A DNA stretch of 64,000 nt from Dipylidium caninum (GCA_017562135.1 QEYB01001312.1:558001-622000), one strand, 5' to 3'; counted from the first letter of the stretch, positions 41,103 through 52,954 are shown. Program-made: numbers and translations. The notes: generated by a model from the letters alone, not told the origin.

Positions 41103-44100
41103 TTTGCACACTCTAACCATTATTTCTGGTCATTCGCACTCCACTACCTCAAAAAGAAACCTCAAGGGCAACAGTGACTCGTCCGAGCGGCCTCCTTCCC
41201 CGTGCGTACGGACGGCTTACCCTTCACGCACACACGTGTCAACTGGCCCACACAACCGTGTCCATATTACTTTAATCGGTATAAGTAATATTAATGTCGG
41301 TATTTATGCCCACTTATTTGTCTCGTTCTCCCGTCTCTCATTTCAGATTTTATTTCGTGTTGTCACCGTCTCCCTGTGTCTTCTCCCCACTGTCCCATTC
41401 CCAACCGCCCTGCCACCGCAACTCTACCACTGCCCTGTTTTTCCTTTCTCTTCCCGGCGCACAATCCACGACGGGGCGACGGTAGAGATAGATTTTAAAT
41501 AATGCATTTTTTGATTACGTCCATCCTTTCCTTCTTGAACTTTGGCTGGCTTTAAGAACGCTATCAGAGTCATTAGTGTCTCACCTGGCTGTTATAATTT
41601 GCTTCGAAAGACTTTGGGCAATGATTTGGTTGGTTAATAGGCAGGCTACCGATACCCCGGATGAATGTGCGGACGAATCTGCGAGTGAAGAACGGAATCG
41701 GGTGGCTGTCCGTGGTCCGCGGTGCGCAGACCCTACATCAGCGTGGATGTGAGCTCGGTGGTTTTCGATTGGTGAATTACTTCGCCACAATCGCTGTAAG
41801 CTCCTCAGCGACATGGAGTGTGGGCAACGGAAGTCGTGTCAAAGGCGGCATCCCCCCCCCTTTCACTGGCCCTTCCGCTGGAACCAATGATCCTTTGCTT
41901 TCAGCATTCACAGAATGCGTCTCTCCTAGGGGGTGCAAACATGCACACGAGTGAAGACGGTGGTCGCGGGCTTGGTGGATGCGTCGGTGCGAAACTACGC
42001 GGCCCTACGCGTAAGTGGCGGGTTCGGCGGCTAACGTCCAGTTGGTGCGGGACTAACTCAATGCATGGACGAGTCCTCTGTCCCCTGCGGGCGACGCTTC
42101 GCCTCTCCGACACCCCGGTTGCGGCCAAGCTGCCGCGTTGCCGGGGGAAGCGCTTGGTTGATAGCCCACGCGCAGTTAATTCCGTACCCGTCGGAGTAGT
42201 CGGGAGGGCAAAATGGCCTACGACGTGGTGTTGCATGCAGTCCGGTCTGCTTTTATATAAGGTATGCCGGAAAGTTTTTTACCTTTTTAAAAGATAAAAT
42301 ACAATTTTTATCTGAATGAACCATTATCATCGCTGATTTCTTGTCCGCGTCAGAGCAATTTGCTTATCACCTTTTTTAAATGTTTCATCTTTCGGTGCGA
42401 AAATTAAGTCACTGCTTGTTTGATATCTTCTTCCCTCTTGACTTTTTGCCCCGCAAAAAGAAATATGTAAAGACAGATGCGACAGAGTTTCCGGCCCAGT
42501 TCTGCAATTTCTTGACGAGTCCCCAGAGCAGCATGTTCCTCCGGGACCTCGCCGACCCCTTTCCCTCGACTGCTCTCTTTGTTTGATCACCCACTTGGTG
42601 GAAACACTTCTCCGAATTAGGCTTTTCGTTCAGCTTTAAAGGCTGAGGATATGCCGGTTCTCGAATGTCCCACCGCGCAGACCACAACATTCTCTAATTC
42701 ACAGTCAAATTTACTTTGCAGGTGGAAGGGCCTGCTTCTCGCGGCCTACAATAGGCCCCTTTCCTTGCATCTTTTTGCCGGGTAATCCACTTTCCATCCC
42801 CACTTGTAATGCGGTTAGCGAAGGCCTCAATTTTGTTCCGAGCAGGCAGAGATGTGCACATGACGAGTCGACCAGCCAAATTCTGCTCATTCCATTCACA
42901 CCAACGCTGTCCTCCGCATATGGTCCCACGTGGTCTTTCCCGGGTGAATTTAGTCTTTCTGCGATCTGCCCCTGTTGCTCCACCGCGGTCTCAACAGCGT
43001 CCAGAACGTGGCCCATCCTAAAGGTCAAAATCACCACCCTCATATTTCCTGACCCATCTTGTGCATGTTCTATCAAAAACTGCATCATCATTAAACACTT
43101 TCACTGAATTTGCACATGCTTTCGTGGCATTTCTGCCTTGATTAAATTAATAAGCAATGCGGTAGCGCAAGTGAACTTCACCAGTTGCCACCATGTAAGA
43201 CTAAGGCGATGCAACTTTGTTTTGGTTAATTTGCCGCGTCAGTTTGTATACATTAGGCGATAAAACAGAGAGAACCAAATAAACATGTGTTGCGTGTGAT
43301 AAATTGTTGTCGAAGAGGGAGGCCGAACCCCTCAGCAGACCTAATTTTTTGTTTGCCTTCGGGCAGAGCCGCATTTTGCCAGGTCTTCACAGACGTCCAC
43401 TTAAAAACTTGTTATTGTTGAATGGCTAGTAAAGCACTTCCATCTCCCAAAACCAAGGAGTGGGCGAGGATGAAACCGGACACGACTGCATTTTTTGAGC
43501 GCATCGAAAGCAGTCTCCCCACTTGACCTGTTTTACCTCACTTCCTCAGAAGAGTTCCGCCGCCTAAATGCGCAGGTCTCGTGGCGCTGGCGCGCGAGCC
43601 GCCATCAAACACGAGGCCCATCATCAGCCGGTGGGTGAATGTGACGCGCGGGTCATTTGTCCCCACTCAGAGGAGTCAGCAGATTGTTGAAGCGTCTCCT
43701 TCGCCAGTGCCGTTCGAGGGTGGAATAACAAGATGAATGGCAAGTCGATGAAATGGCCGATCCGAGGTTGGCAAAAAGGCCACATGCTGAGATACGTGAA
43801 TTAAGCGTCCCTCGAGTGCACGCGTCAGTTCACCCACCCACGGAGGCAGACACTCCTCCATCGGCGAAAATGGCCCTTTGGCACTGGATGCCACCACGGC
43901 GGTCGCCTGTGTCCCAGGGCAATGCATTCAACGCCCCAGGTGATTCCGTAGAACACATGGGAAGTATCATCGCCCCTTGCACACACCCAACCCAAATGAA
44001 GACAGGAGGTGACAGAGTTGAGGTGAAGCATCCCCCTTCCTCTCCTCCCCCGCCTTGTCTTAGTAGTAAGTGATCCACTAGACTGAACATCCACCCCCCT

Positions 44101-44680
44101 CTCGCCTTCGGGCCGACCCCTGTGCGGCCATGAGGACTGCCGCATTCAACCCAATGACCCCACCGTCTCTCATCGCTTCGGTTCGCTTTCTCTCGTCTCG
44201 GCTCTTCCATACTACGAATCTGTCTTGTTCTGTCTGCCTCGACACTCCAACCGCCGTTACTGCAGCTCCGATGAAATGCGATTACCTCAACTCCCGATTC
44301 GGCCAAACCGGAAGTGGGGTCCGCGTACGTGACAAATGACCGCAAGATAAAAATAAGCTCCCCCCCCACCACCACCCGTGTCATGTTTGCTTACAAGAGG
44401 CGGAAATGACCTCCCAAACTTAAGCCGGACAACTGCGTCAACGAACAGCCTAGGTCATGCGCATGACTGACGTTCACGCCAACGTTGACTGGTTCCATGA
44501 TAGACCGAGACCAGACCGGAGCACTCCTAGTCGATATGAGAATGGGAGAGCCAAAAATCGCCTCCACTAACCAGTGCTTAAAGAAGTGGGGCACTGGCAT
44601 GAAAGCACGGCCTTTGCAAATTGACAGCAATGCAACAAGCAGACACGCCAAGCGGGTGGGTGGGTGAGACGCCAAACCGT
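41103..44680. other. GC-rich interval between arrestin and MFSD10 genes
   Basis: Holds the arrestin 3' end, for which no clear AATAAA was found, and lies between convergent genes. Three phase-0 candidate exons on the plus strand (41645-41701, 41930-42010, 42461-42586) are listed separately. A long minus-strand frame at 42711-43091 and several overlapping frames at 43.7-44.4 kb have no recognisable similarity and may reflect high GC content. Confidence 0.45.
41645..42586 (+). CDS. Candidate exons of an unrecognised gene
   Basis: I do not recognise this product. Three segments have splice sites and compatible phase 0. 41645-41701 reads ATDTPDECADESASEERNR with donor GTGGCT; its frame is open upstream to about 41490. 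41930-42010 follows a strong acceptor (CGTCTCTCCTAG), reads GVQTCTRVKTVVAG then LVDASVRNYAALR, and ends at a consensus GTAAGT donor. 42461-42586 reads KYVKTDATEFPAQFCNFL and ends FPSTALFV plus TGA. Joined they give a continuous 87-residue C-terminal part. No start exon was found, the acceptor of the third segment (CGCAAAAAG) is weak, and GC-rich DNA yields chance frames, so this is tentative. Confidence 0.3.
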
Positions 44681-47503
44681 CTACGACGACTTGGAGGCCG
44701 AGACAGGGTCAGCGGCAAGATCGAAAGTGGTGACGTTGGAGACGCGTCGGAAGAGGACGCCGACGGCGAAGGTAGCAACAGCGCCAATGACAAAGGCCGT
44801 TAACGGACCGACCAGCCATATGAGTCCGCCAATCAGACTGGGACCCAGAGATCGTGCCAGGCCCCCCAGAGAGCGGAAGATGCCCATTACTTGTCCCTGG
44901 GTAGGAGAGTGGAAAAAATCAATGCACGCAGGAGATTTGCAGTTCGGACGTTGGACACTAAACACACATGCTGTTTAGATCCCACGGACAATGAAGCCAA
45001 ACTGTTGAAGGAAGGCACAAACGAAGAAGAAGAGACGCTGAAAAGGACCAATCCCAAGTAAAACATTGGTTCGTTGCCGGAGGAACCAAGAATTAAGTAG
45101 GCGAGGACTTGAAGGTAAATGGCCTGGGAAGAAGAACGAAAAGTTAGCATAGAGAATTTTCACTTTGAACTCGCTGATAGAGGACTTCTTGGAAAAACAA
45201 CTTACACAGCAAGCTGCTTTCGCCTCCCGGCCCCCCTTGAAGTGTCTTACGAAACAGCCTTTTAAGATTAAAAAAAAACCAACTTAAGAAAAATGAAGCC
45301 ACGGTAAGACGGTGCTAGGTGAAGTAAAACACTAACTTTGAGTGATAACCATGGTTATGCCGGTGGTCATGAAGATACGTCCTTGGTCTCGTCTGGAAAA
45401 AAGGATAGAGAATGGAAGAACACGGCGGCCACCCATGACTAAGCGGCCGAAAGACCTGTCAGCACTACCTCTTCCTACGCCCTCCTAAGCAAGTACGCTT
45501 TGTTCAGTTGCTCAAATTCTGCCTCAACTCACAGATTCAATTGCCGACATGATTAATGGTCTTGTAGACAAAGAACCAGCCAAAGGCAGCCACGATTAAC
45601 CGACAGAATGGATGAACGACAGATTAACAATTCTGCCATCGAGCACGCATGCCATTCAAAGGTGGAGAAGGCCAGAGAGGAACGTACCCGGTGTAACCGA
45701 AGCGCATTTGAGTAAGAAACAAAAGGGAGCACTCGAGACCAGTGAAAAGGAGCATGTTGAGAAAGAAGATGCGCGCCAACTGCTGCAATTGCTCCCGCGC
45801 TTTAGGACACAAAGACGAAAAAAACAATCAAAAAACCCGCATCCTCAGGAGGCCTCCATTCAGAGTGTAAGTATAAGGCTCTCCTCAAGGCTCTACTTAC
45901 TAAAAATTACACCTTTCCAAACTAATTCAATCCATGTGCTACTACCACACTGCGATCAATTCGATACGAATGACAACAGAATAGGGCACCAAGACAAAAG
46001 AAAATTCCTGTCACAATCAAGGAATGGAGAAATTAGAGTTGTTGAGAGGAAATGGCCCAATACACGGAAACACGGCATGGCACTAAAGAACATGGAAAGA
46101 AAGAAGAAATTACAATTCAATCATTGGTCACACCTTTTTTATCCTCAATGGCCCGGAAGCGGAATAATTCCAAAGGGTTCAGCAGTTTCAGAGACTGCCT
46201 CACTGACCTGTTCGGAGGCATCTGGAAAGTACGAAAATCAGTTTTGGTGTATTAAAAAACAGCTGCTTCCACAAAAGCAAATAAATTATTTCGCTCCACT
46301 ATTGTCCCAGACGGCTGGGATTTCAACCTCACTAATACCTCCACAAAAGAGGAATTAGACCACACACACACAACACACACACACACACACACACACACAC
46401 CTTGGAGGTAAGGATAAAACTACCTAATTATCGCAATCTCCTTACAAAACCGCTCTCAAATAGGGCATTAGCTTGCACATCTAGACAGACGCACATAACA
46501 TTCAGGAAAATGAGCGCTTATTTCTTTCTCAAACCCCCTCACAAATAGGAGTCTCGTTAAGGTACGTTCGAAAACTCAAAACGCCCTTATCCACCTTTCT
46601 ACCAACCTTGCCCATTTTCACAGCAGCAGTCTCTGGAATGAAGAAGAGAAAGACGTAATCAAAGACGGCGAGAGAGGCTGCAGCCAAACCAAGGTGGGGT
46701 TCGAGCACGCCGATTCCGACTTCGGGATTTAAAAAGAGACGACCAAGGAGCCAGGCAGATAGGCCAGGACCCGCTAGATAGGCAATGGGGTAGGCAATTC
46801 CAACAGCAGCCATACCACGTGTTCTCGTCTCGCGATCAGAGACGTCTGAAACCATCGCGGTAAGCACACCCACATTTGCACGAGACATCCCACATATGGT
46901 GCGAGCCAAAGCAAAACAAATGAAAGAGGCACCGGAAGCAGACCAAAGGAAGTATGAGAGGACAGCTAACGTCTGCAATGTGGCAAAAATAGGCCATTAT
47001 AGAGGGAACGCAAAGAAAATAGGACAAGTAAGAATGATTACATGAAGAGTGATGAGGATAGGTCTACGGCCCAGGGAATCTGATATGGCACCGAATGTGG
47101 ACGAGGACACATATTGAGCCAAAGATATGAGTGAGTTAGAAATACCTGAAAGAAAAGTGGATTGAGGGATGAAATAGTCTTCTTGTCCGGTAAGATGGCA
47201 TGATTTGATTAGCGTATTTCGGGACTTACTGCCAACAAATGTGGCATCACGAGAAGAAAGTTCTGCGCCTTCAGGAACACCAAAAATTCTCGTGTGAACA
47301 AACCTCCGGACAGCAACTAGAAGAGCCTAGGAAATCGCTGGCAGGTTATTGAAAAGGCTGATTCATGAAGTGGTAATAATATGGCTTACATCTCTCTCGC
47401 ACATTTCTTTGACGATTGTAGGAAGCCATGGCAAAATGAGTGTGAGGGCCATCAAATCCACCAGAATATAACAGAACATCAGGAACAGGAGTCGAGTCTC
47501 CAT
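44681..47503 (-). CDS. MFSD10: Major facilitator transporter, MFSD10 (Tetran)-like, 10 exons
   Basis: A multi-pass solute carrier of the major facilitator superfamily; human MFSD10 is an organic-anion transporter. Exons, 5' to 3': 47390-47503, 47230-47326, 47042-47145, 46607-46972, 46134-46221, 45688-45799, 45337-45392, 45206-45258, 44968-45123, 44681-44896. All introns are GT-AG and phases agree, giving 453 aa against about 455 in human. The MFS motif A (GAISDSLGRRP, residues 89-99) sits between helices 2 and 3. Other landmarks are ARTICGMSRANVGV, TRTRGMAAVGIAYPIAYLAG, NPLELFRFRAI, FLTQMRFGYT, QGRIFMTTGITMVIT, GGREAKAACC and GQVMGIFRSLGGLARSLGP. The start ATG is four bases after an AG acceptor, so a 5' leader exon or a trans-spliced leader is likely. 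Introns are 63-385 nt. Confidence 0.93.
46360..46400. repeat. (CA)n dinucleotide repeat
   Basis: About twenty CA units with one interruption, inside MFSD10 intron 4 (46222-46606). A typical microsatellite that is likely to be length-polymorphic. Confidence 0.9.
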
Positions 47504-49364
47504 TTTTCTGAAATATCACAAACGTATGAAATATATGGGTGCCGCATCAAAAGGTGAAGCATCAAATACTTAGATGAGCCGTAGAGTAAGCAAAATGCAC
47601 AGACCATACTCATGTCGCAGGAAAAACCCAAAAGTAATCAAAGATACGATATGATATTTGAGGATATTGAAAGTTGGTGCATGCCATAGGGTCAGCAATC
47701 GACAAATCCAAGCACACTCACACATTACGATCACGTTAGATAGAAAAACGATTATCGGCGCAGAAATTTACTTGGCGAAACCCAACAATTTAGTCTGATA
47801 AGCTGACGACTCGAATGACAAGTTCACAACTCTGACAAAGAAAATGAGAGCTAAGCAACCGGTGACGTCAGTGATGAACTAAACAGCGAAGCGTCGTTCG
47901 ACCTTGAAAATATGCCCGGCGATGGAGTAAAACAGTTATCGTAATTATCGTTTCCAGCGTACACTGTTGGAGCTAATATTGTTGAATATCTAGTTTTAGA
48001 GGTAAATGTAAATTCGTTTAGGGAAACCAATTTTTTGTTTTTTGAATACTTTGCGTGAAGCAAACCTAGTCTTCAACTCTTAAATACAATTTGGAACCCA
48101 GACCGTTGTTTAGATGCAATGTAGATCATTAGATACTTAAGTCTATCAAACTTCTTTATAGGTATGCGGGGGGTTATCCGCCTCTGACATTCCTGACTGT
48201 GTTTGCGCTGTCGCCGTTTTTATTTTCACTTCTTCCATAATGCCATCATTAACTTCCGCTGCTGTGCGACCTTTAGACTCATTTCATGATCCAGAGCGTT
48301 TGCGGGGCCTATTTATAACAAGAGCACCTTTTTGCTCTGCCTCTCATTCAGTTTAACGCATATTCAAGGCATCTCAATGAACTCGTATGTGTGTTTGCAT
48401 TATATGATCTATGGTATTCTCAAACGATCCCATTTATATGTCAGTGGTTCCTTCAAGAGGCTATAGAGAAGTAGACAGTTCATCCGTCATGGTCTTTATT
48501 CATCAAATACAGAAAAGTACAATCAGTCACTTCAGTCTGCTGCTGATTAACCACTCTTTCTGATGTCTCATTTATCGAGATTCAGATGCCGATAACGAAC
48601 AATAGCTTAATGGATAATCGACTGATAGTTATCTAACTTGGAGTCCGTCCCATATTAACCTATTGCCTCAAATCCCACCAAAGGAACGAACATCGACAGC
48701 AGTCTTAGATCTCTTCAGAGCACTATACTTGCTTACTAATACACCTTCACTGCTGACATGAATACAGTGAAAGTATCTGATGTTGGAAGAAAACCCGGTT
48801 AGCAATGGACATATCTATCGCCGAGGACGATCATTCATAACGGCAGCGCGGGTTGACTAGTAGTAATGTTCTTCTGACGTGACTGATGATTGCGAATTTG
48901 AGTGAATGAAAATCCCATCCACATTAGTCCTGAATAACGACTCCATCTGCCCAAGCCGGTCATTTATATGCGTGGCTGTTCTAGCGCATACTAGAACAAA
49001 GGTTATTAAAAAAAAGATGTTTGCAGTTCACTGGTTTTCGCTTTTGCCAACATGATAGACACGAAGGCACCCAAATTCGCGGTTTATACACTGAAATTTA
49101 CAGATATTTTTGCCGTTAAACCTTCCCTGTAGGACAGCGATCAAACGGCGTAGAAAGTCTCCACAGTGAATTTCATTCAAAACTATATAAATACCGGGCT
49201 AATTCAGCTTGTTTATGAGATTCTTTTAGTCAAATAAACCAAATCGATGAATACCAGCGCGATTAGTCGAAACAACCGAAAATTGTTAAAAAGAATAATA
49301 AAAAGCATTTTTATAGACAGTTTCCAATAAACACTTATGTACATCTTTCAGGAAACGTTTCCAT
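47504..49364. other. Intergenic interval MFSD10 to DNAJC17
   Basis: AT-rich sequence of about 1.9 kb upstream of MFSD10 and downstream of DNAJC17, both on the minus strand. It must contain the MFSD10 promoter and any leader exon. No coding similarity was seen; the 70-codon frame at 47851-48063 looks like chance. Confidence 0.55.
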
Positions 49365-50677
49365 TCAACCGAAGCGTGCCATCTTTGCCAGGATATCAGA
49401 TTCAAAACCCTCAAAGGACATCTAACACGAAGAAAAATGTAATGACATTTGTGTAAAAATGGTAAGGACGGACAATAATTAAACTCTGAGAGAGCATCTG
49501 ATATACTAAAACCTTACACTATCTGACAGTGGGTTTTCTGACACGGGACTTGCTTTCGAAGGCGACGCCCTCGAGCGTTTGCCAACAAAATGAAGATGAG
49601 GATCAGGAACCATATCCCCACACGGGTTAATGCCACCAGGCCATGAAATCTTCAAAGGGTTGTCTGGATGTCCCAAGAATCGTACTGAGGATGCCTTTAT
49701 AGCATTACACTCCAAAGGAGAAAGAACGACGCCAGTGATAAAAGCAACTAAAGTGTATAAAATACTACGAAAGATCACTCACAGCAGCTTCACTGGAATC
49801 GAATTCAGCTACTGCAGTGCATTTCTTGCCAACTATCAGATTCAGCACTTGACCAAACTAAGGAACGATATCTGTAAGTACGTTAATGTGGAATAATACC
49901 TCATGAAGATATGTAAACAGGGCATCCTTATCGTACACATGTGATGTATTATTCTTGTTCCACTTCACCTATAAATTCAAGAATCAAAAGTATATTCGTG
50001 AAAGATTGTTTATACGAACCACAATTTCTGAGAATATATTTTGGACTTTCGAGAAGCTAATGACAATTGACTCACACTAACAACAAAACGAAATCCAGAA
50101 TTGCTCGCCATGGCCTCGGTCATATTTTGATGGCCACACCGGGCCACGCGGGCAGCCGATTCTTGGGCTGCCTCCCATTCTTTTCTGATCCGGTCAGCAA
50201 CCTTTTCTTTTTCGGCCATTCTTTTGGTCTCCTTGAGCCTTTTGGCTGCCTCATTTTCCTTCGCTTCAAGAACTAACCAGAATGTGACAACAAATGTGTA
50301 CATAGCAACAAGAAGAATAACAAATACCTTCTTTTAAGCGTCGACGCTCATCATCAAGCTCGGAATGTCGTTTAGCGGCGGCGATTTTAGCCTTGATTTT
50401 CGTGTCATATTGGATCTACATACGTTATCATAGAATGTGACTTGCCTTTAAAGCAGGGTTCAAAAGAATATCACAATATTCCTTAAGTTTTTGAAATTTC
50501 TCCTCTGAAGGGATAGGGTTAGAAAGCCATTAACTCACTGGCTCGAGGATCATCTTTATTTTTGTCAGGATGTAGTTCCTTCGCCTTATTTCTATAAGCC
50601 CTCTTAATTTCTTGTGTTGAGCTCTCGAAGGAGATTCCGAGGTACTCATAAATGTCAGCATCTGTTTGGGGCACCAT
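49365..50677 (-). CDS. DNAJC17: DnaJ homolog DNAJC17-like, J domain plus RRM, 8 exons
   Basis: DNAJC17 (yeast Cwc23 is a relative) is a nuclear J-protein linked to the spliceosome. Exons, 5' to 3': 50539-50677, 50446-50504, 50328-50415, 50082-50272, 49900-49968, 49783-49857, 49518-49709, 49365-49421; 289 aa against 304 in human. The J domain occupies about residues 7-70, with YEYLGI and the catalytic HPD at 36-38 that stimulates Hsp70 ATPase. A charged helical stretch follows (about 75-145). The C-terminal RNA-recognition fold runs from GFRFVVKWN through FGQVLNLIVGKK to DNPLKISW, which matches the human sequence closely. Intron 2 is only 30 nt and has a GC donor (AAAG/GCAAGT). Other introns are 34, 55, 113, 42, 73 and 96 nt. 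The last exon encodes SFEGFESDILAKMARFG, equivalent to the human C-terminal helix. Confidence 0.93.
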
Positions 50678-51084
50678 CAAAACAACTGACTGCCGATGAT
50701 ATCATCGACCAATAGGAGGAGGGGGAGCAGGAAGGAATGAAGGAGAGAATATGACCTTCTGACACCACATATTACTTGTGCGCAATTGTTATTGATGTAG
50801 AAAAAGTTAAGACGTCGATATTGTTTTGATTTTATTGGTATTGCCTGCGTAAGGCTAGCAAATGCAGACCACCTGGGAATTTTCTCTACATTAACGGCTG
50901 GTCATAGAATTAATAGAAGTAACGCACTGTTAGGGTGCTTGTTTAGTATGGCGCTTACCAATATTCTCTGTGCAGTTTCTTATCTTTACAAATTACATTT
51001 ATCATCAACAACATCCTGCGGCGCCCGGCGGGGTTTTGAGCAGCTGCTGAGTGCGTATGCATTCCTGACCTGTGCACTTCCTCA
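50678..51084. promoter_or_regulatory. 407-bp divergent promoter region
   Basis: The DNAJC17 ATG (50677, minus) and the BTB gene ATG (51085, plus) lie head to head with 407 bp between them, so both promoters must fit here. The sequence includes a purine-rich AGGAGGGGGAG stretch and an imperfect ATGATATCATCG palindrome. Calling it bidirectional is an inference from layout. Confidence 0.5.
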
Positions 51085-52729
51085 ATGGATGAAAACCTCT
51101 ACAAAATTCTCTCTGAAACACAAATTAAGTTATATGAATTCTACAAAGTGGGGAAGCTAACTGATGTGACATGGGTTGTTGGCCCTGAGAATGACAAAGC
51201 CGAATATATTGACGCCCACTCTTCGATTTGTTCACTTTCGACCCGACTCAAAGAGTTACTCTTAGCTCACCCAAAAACTCTGGAAAAACGACACATTACA
51301 ATCCCTTCATTTCTTACCTCTTCAGCTTCTGATTTTCGCAGCTTGCTACATTTAGCCTACACGGGTACTTTTGAGAACGGCCGGTCACTGCATGAGTACA
51401 TTCACCTGTGTGAAATATTTGACATGCCACTCGGACTTAAAGCCTGCTTGCGTTTTCTGAAGAATTTCCTTCACGGAATATTGCTTAGCCCCACTGTTAA
51501 TTGTGACGTCCAAAGAGAAATTAGAGAGTTTCTCGTCTACTCCATCGTTGATTTTAAGGATGAATCATTCAAGCAAACGATGATGAATTTCCTTAGAATC
51601 CATCCCCTCATATTTGACAGTAAGTGCTTTTTAGTCTGACAAACACCAAGTACCTTGTCTATTTCATCATGCTCTCGCATGTTCTACAAGAATCAATGAC
51701 CTCTTGTCTGTAGCCCAAACATGCCTTGCAAAAGTATCCATTGAATGGATCAAAGAACTTCTTCAAGGAGGTAATCTCTGGATGCAACACCCAAATGGAT
51801 ATGTCTGCTTTGGGGAAAAGTATTTAAAGGGATTAGGCCAAGTACGGTCTGTCCATTTCTCTCATCTCCTTTTCCAGTTTATCGAGCATTTATGTACGGC
51901 TCAAAATACTGAACCCTTTGACGTCGAGATCAAGTCGCACAATTCAATGTTTGGTACGCCGCACAATTAATTCAACGCTTCTAGCCCCCCTGCACGTTTC
52001 ACACCACGTTTCCCCCACCTTTGGCCACCATAACACGTATGTACCTAACTACAAGTAAGTAAATATGCAACTACGAGACGTTTAATAAGCTTTCGTGCAT
52101 TCGAGGGAACTCACTGCACACACGACGGCTATCCACCAAATGAGTGGAAAATTTGCGCACTGACTGGATATATTACAAAAAATTGGGATGATCGACACCT
52201 ACTTGCCGGTAACTACTTCAGAACTCATTTTCGCCTTCTAGGTCTCGACGTAACTTATCGGAATATGACTTCAGGGGCGGAGAGAACCGTAGAGTGGGGC
52301 CGCCACGATGAAGACAAGTATATGATGTATGACTTCATTTCTTTTTGAAACCCCATCCAGACAGACTATTTCCGTTCCTGAAGATGACATCTTAACCGGT
52401 TTCGAGATTAATGCAGGGTGGCTGATCGACAGGTTGACGTTTATAACCCGCGAGGGCACGCGTCTCGGCCCGTTAGGGACCTCTGATGGTGGAGAACAAC
52501 GGCTCTCGACGCATCCAACATCCTGAGTTGGGAGGAACCAGATAATGTCGAAGACGTCCTGGTTTCTTTACACGGATTCTCCTACAACGAGATCATGTCG
52601 CACGGACAAATCCTATGGAACGAAGTCCAGTTCCATTTCGCTAGCGTCGACCAACCCCTAGTACGAATGCTGAATCCAGGGGAGGAAGATGTTTGCGAAA
52701 TTCTCAGAAGCAAAAAAATTCTTATGTGA
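51085..52729 (+). CDS. BTB/POZ-BACK protein with possible jacalin-like C-terminus
   Basis: BTB proteins often act as substrate adaptors of cullin-3 ubiquitin ligases; the substrate here is unknown. Exons: 51085-51619, 51714-51953, 51985-52036, 52090-52208, 52242-52317, then 52361 onward. The BTB fold covers about residues 5-130 (KLTDVTWVVG, IDAHSSICSLSTRLKELL, LLHLAYTGTF). A BACK-like helical region follows (REIREFLVYSIVDF, LAKVSIEWIKELLQ). The last exons read DILTGFEINAGWLIDRLTF and REGTRLGPLG, resembling a jacalin-type beta-prism lectin strand pattern. The frame then breaks: it stops at 52526, while the frame offset by one continues as VEDVLVSLHGFSYNE to a stop at 52729. Either a base is missing or a weak 56-nt intron (52472-52527, GTTAGG donor, poor CTGAG acceptor) restores frame to 444 aa. 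Introns of 31 and 33 nt occur. Confidence 0.8.
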
Positions 52730-52948
52730 TGTACAAGAAACATCCAATTATTACGTTCTTCCTTGCTTTATACCTGTTACTGCACTAAATACAAATTAAT
52801 TCTTGTGGGGATACGGGAGACGTAAAACTAAAAACAGTTGCTTAAAGTAGTAGCTTTCGGACAATTATAGAAAGTGTCATGATCCTCGTAAGACGACAAT
52901 AAGCCAGTCAAACGGTCCAGTAACAAGACGTGGAGATCTTCCTCAGCA

Positions 52949-52954
52949 TTTATT
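52949..52954 (-). terminator. AATAAA poly(A) signal of eL28
   Basis: Reading on the minus strand, AATAAA lies about 43 nt after the eL28 stop codon, a usual distance for a very short 3' UTR. Confidence 0.6.

Noticed and set aside
41104..41502. 132-codon plus-strand frame directly after the arrestin stop
   Set aside because: It starts from a non-ATG codon, is pyrimidine-rich, and most likely is arrestin 3' UTR.
43830..44384. 184-codon minus-strand open frame
   Set aside because: Several other long frames overlap it on both strands in GC-rich DNA, and no family features are visible.
45541..45605. Possible extra MFSD10 exon
   Set aside because: The exons on either side join directly in phase and match the family without an insertion.
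45612..46358. 248-codon plus-strand open frame
   Set aside because: It lies antisense across MFSD10 exons and introns, and its composition and lack of similarity indicate a shadow frame.
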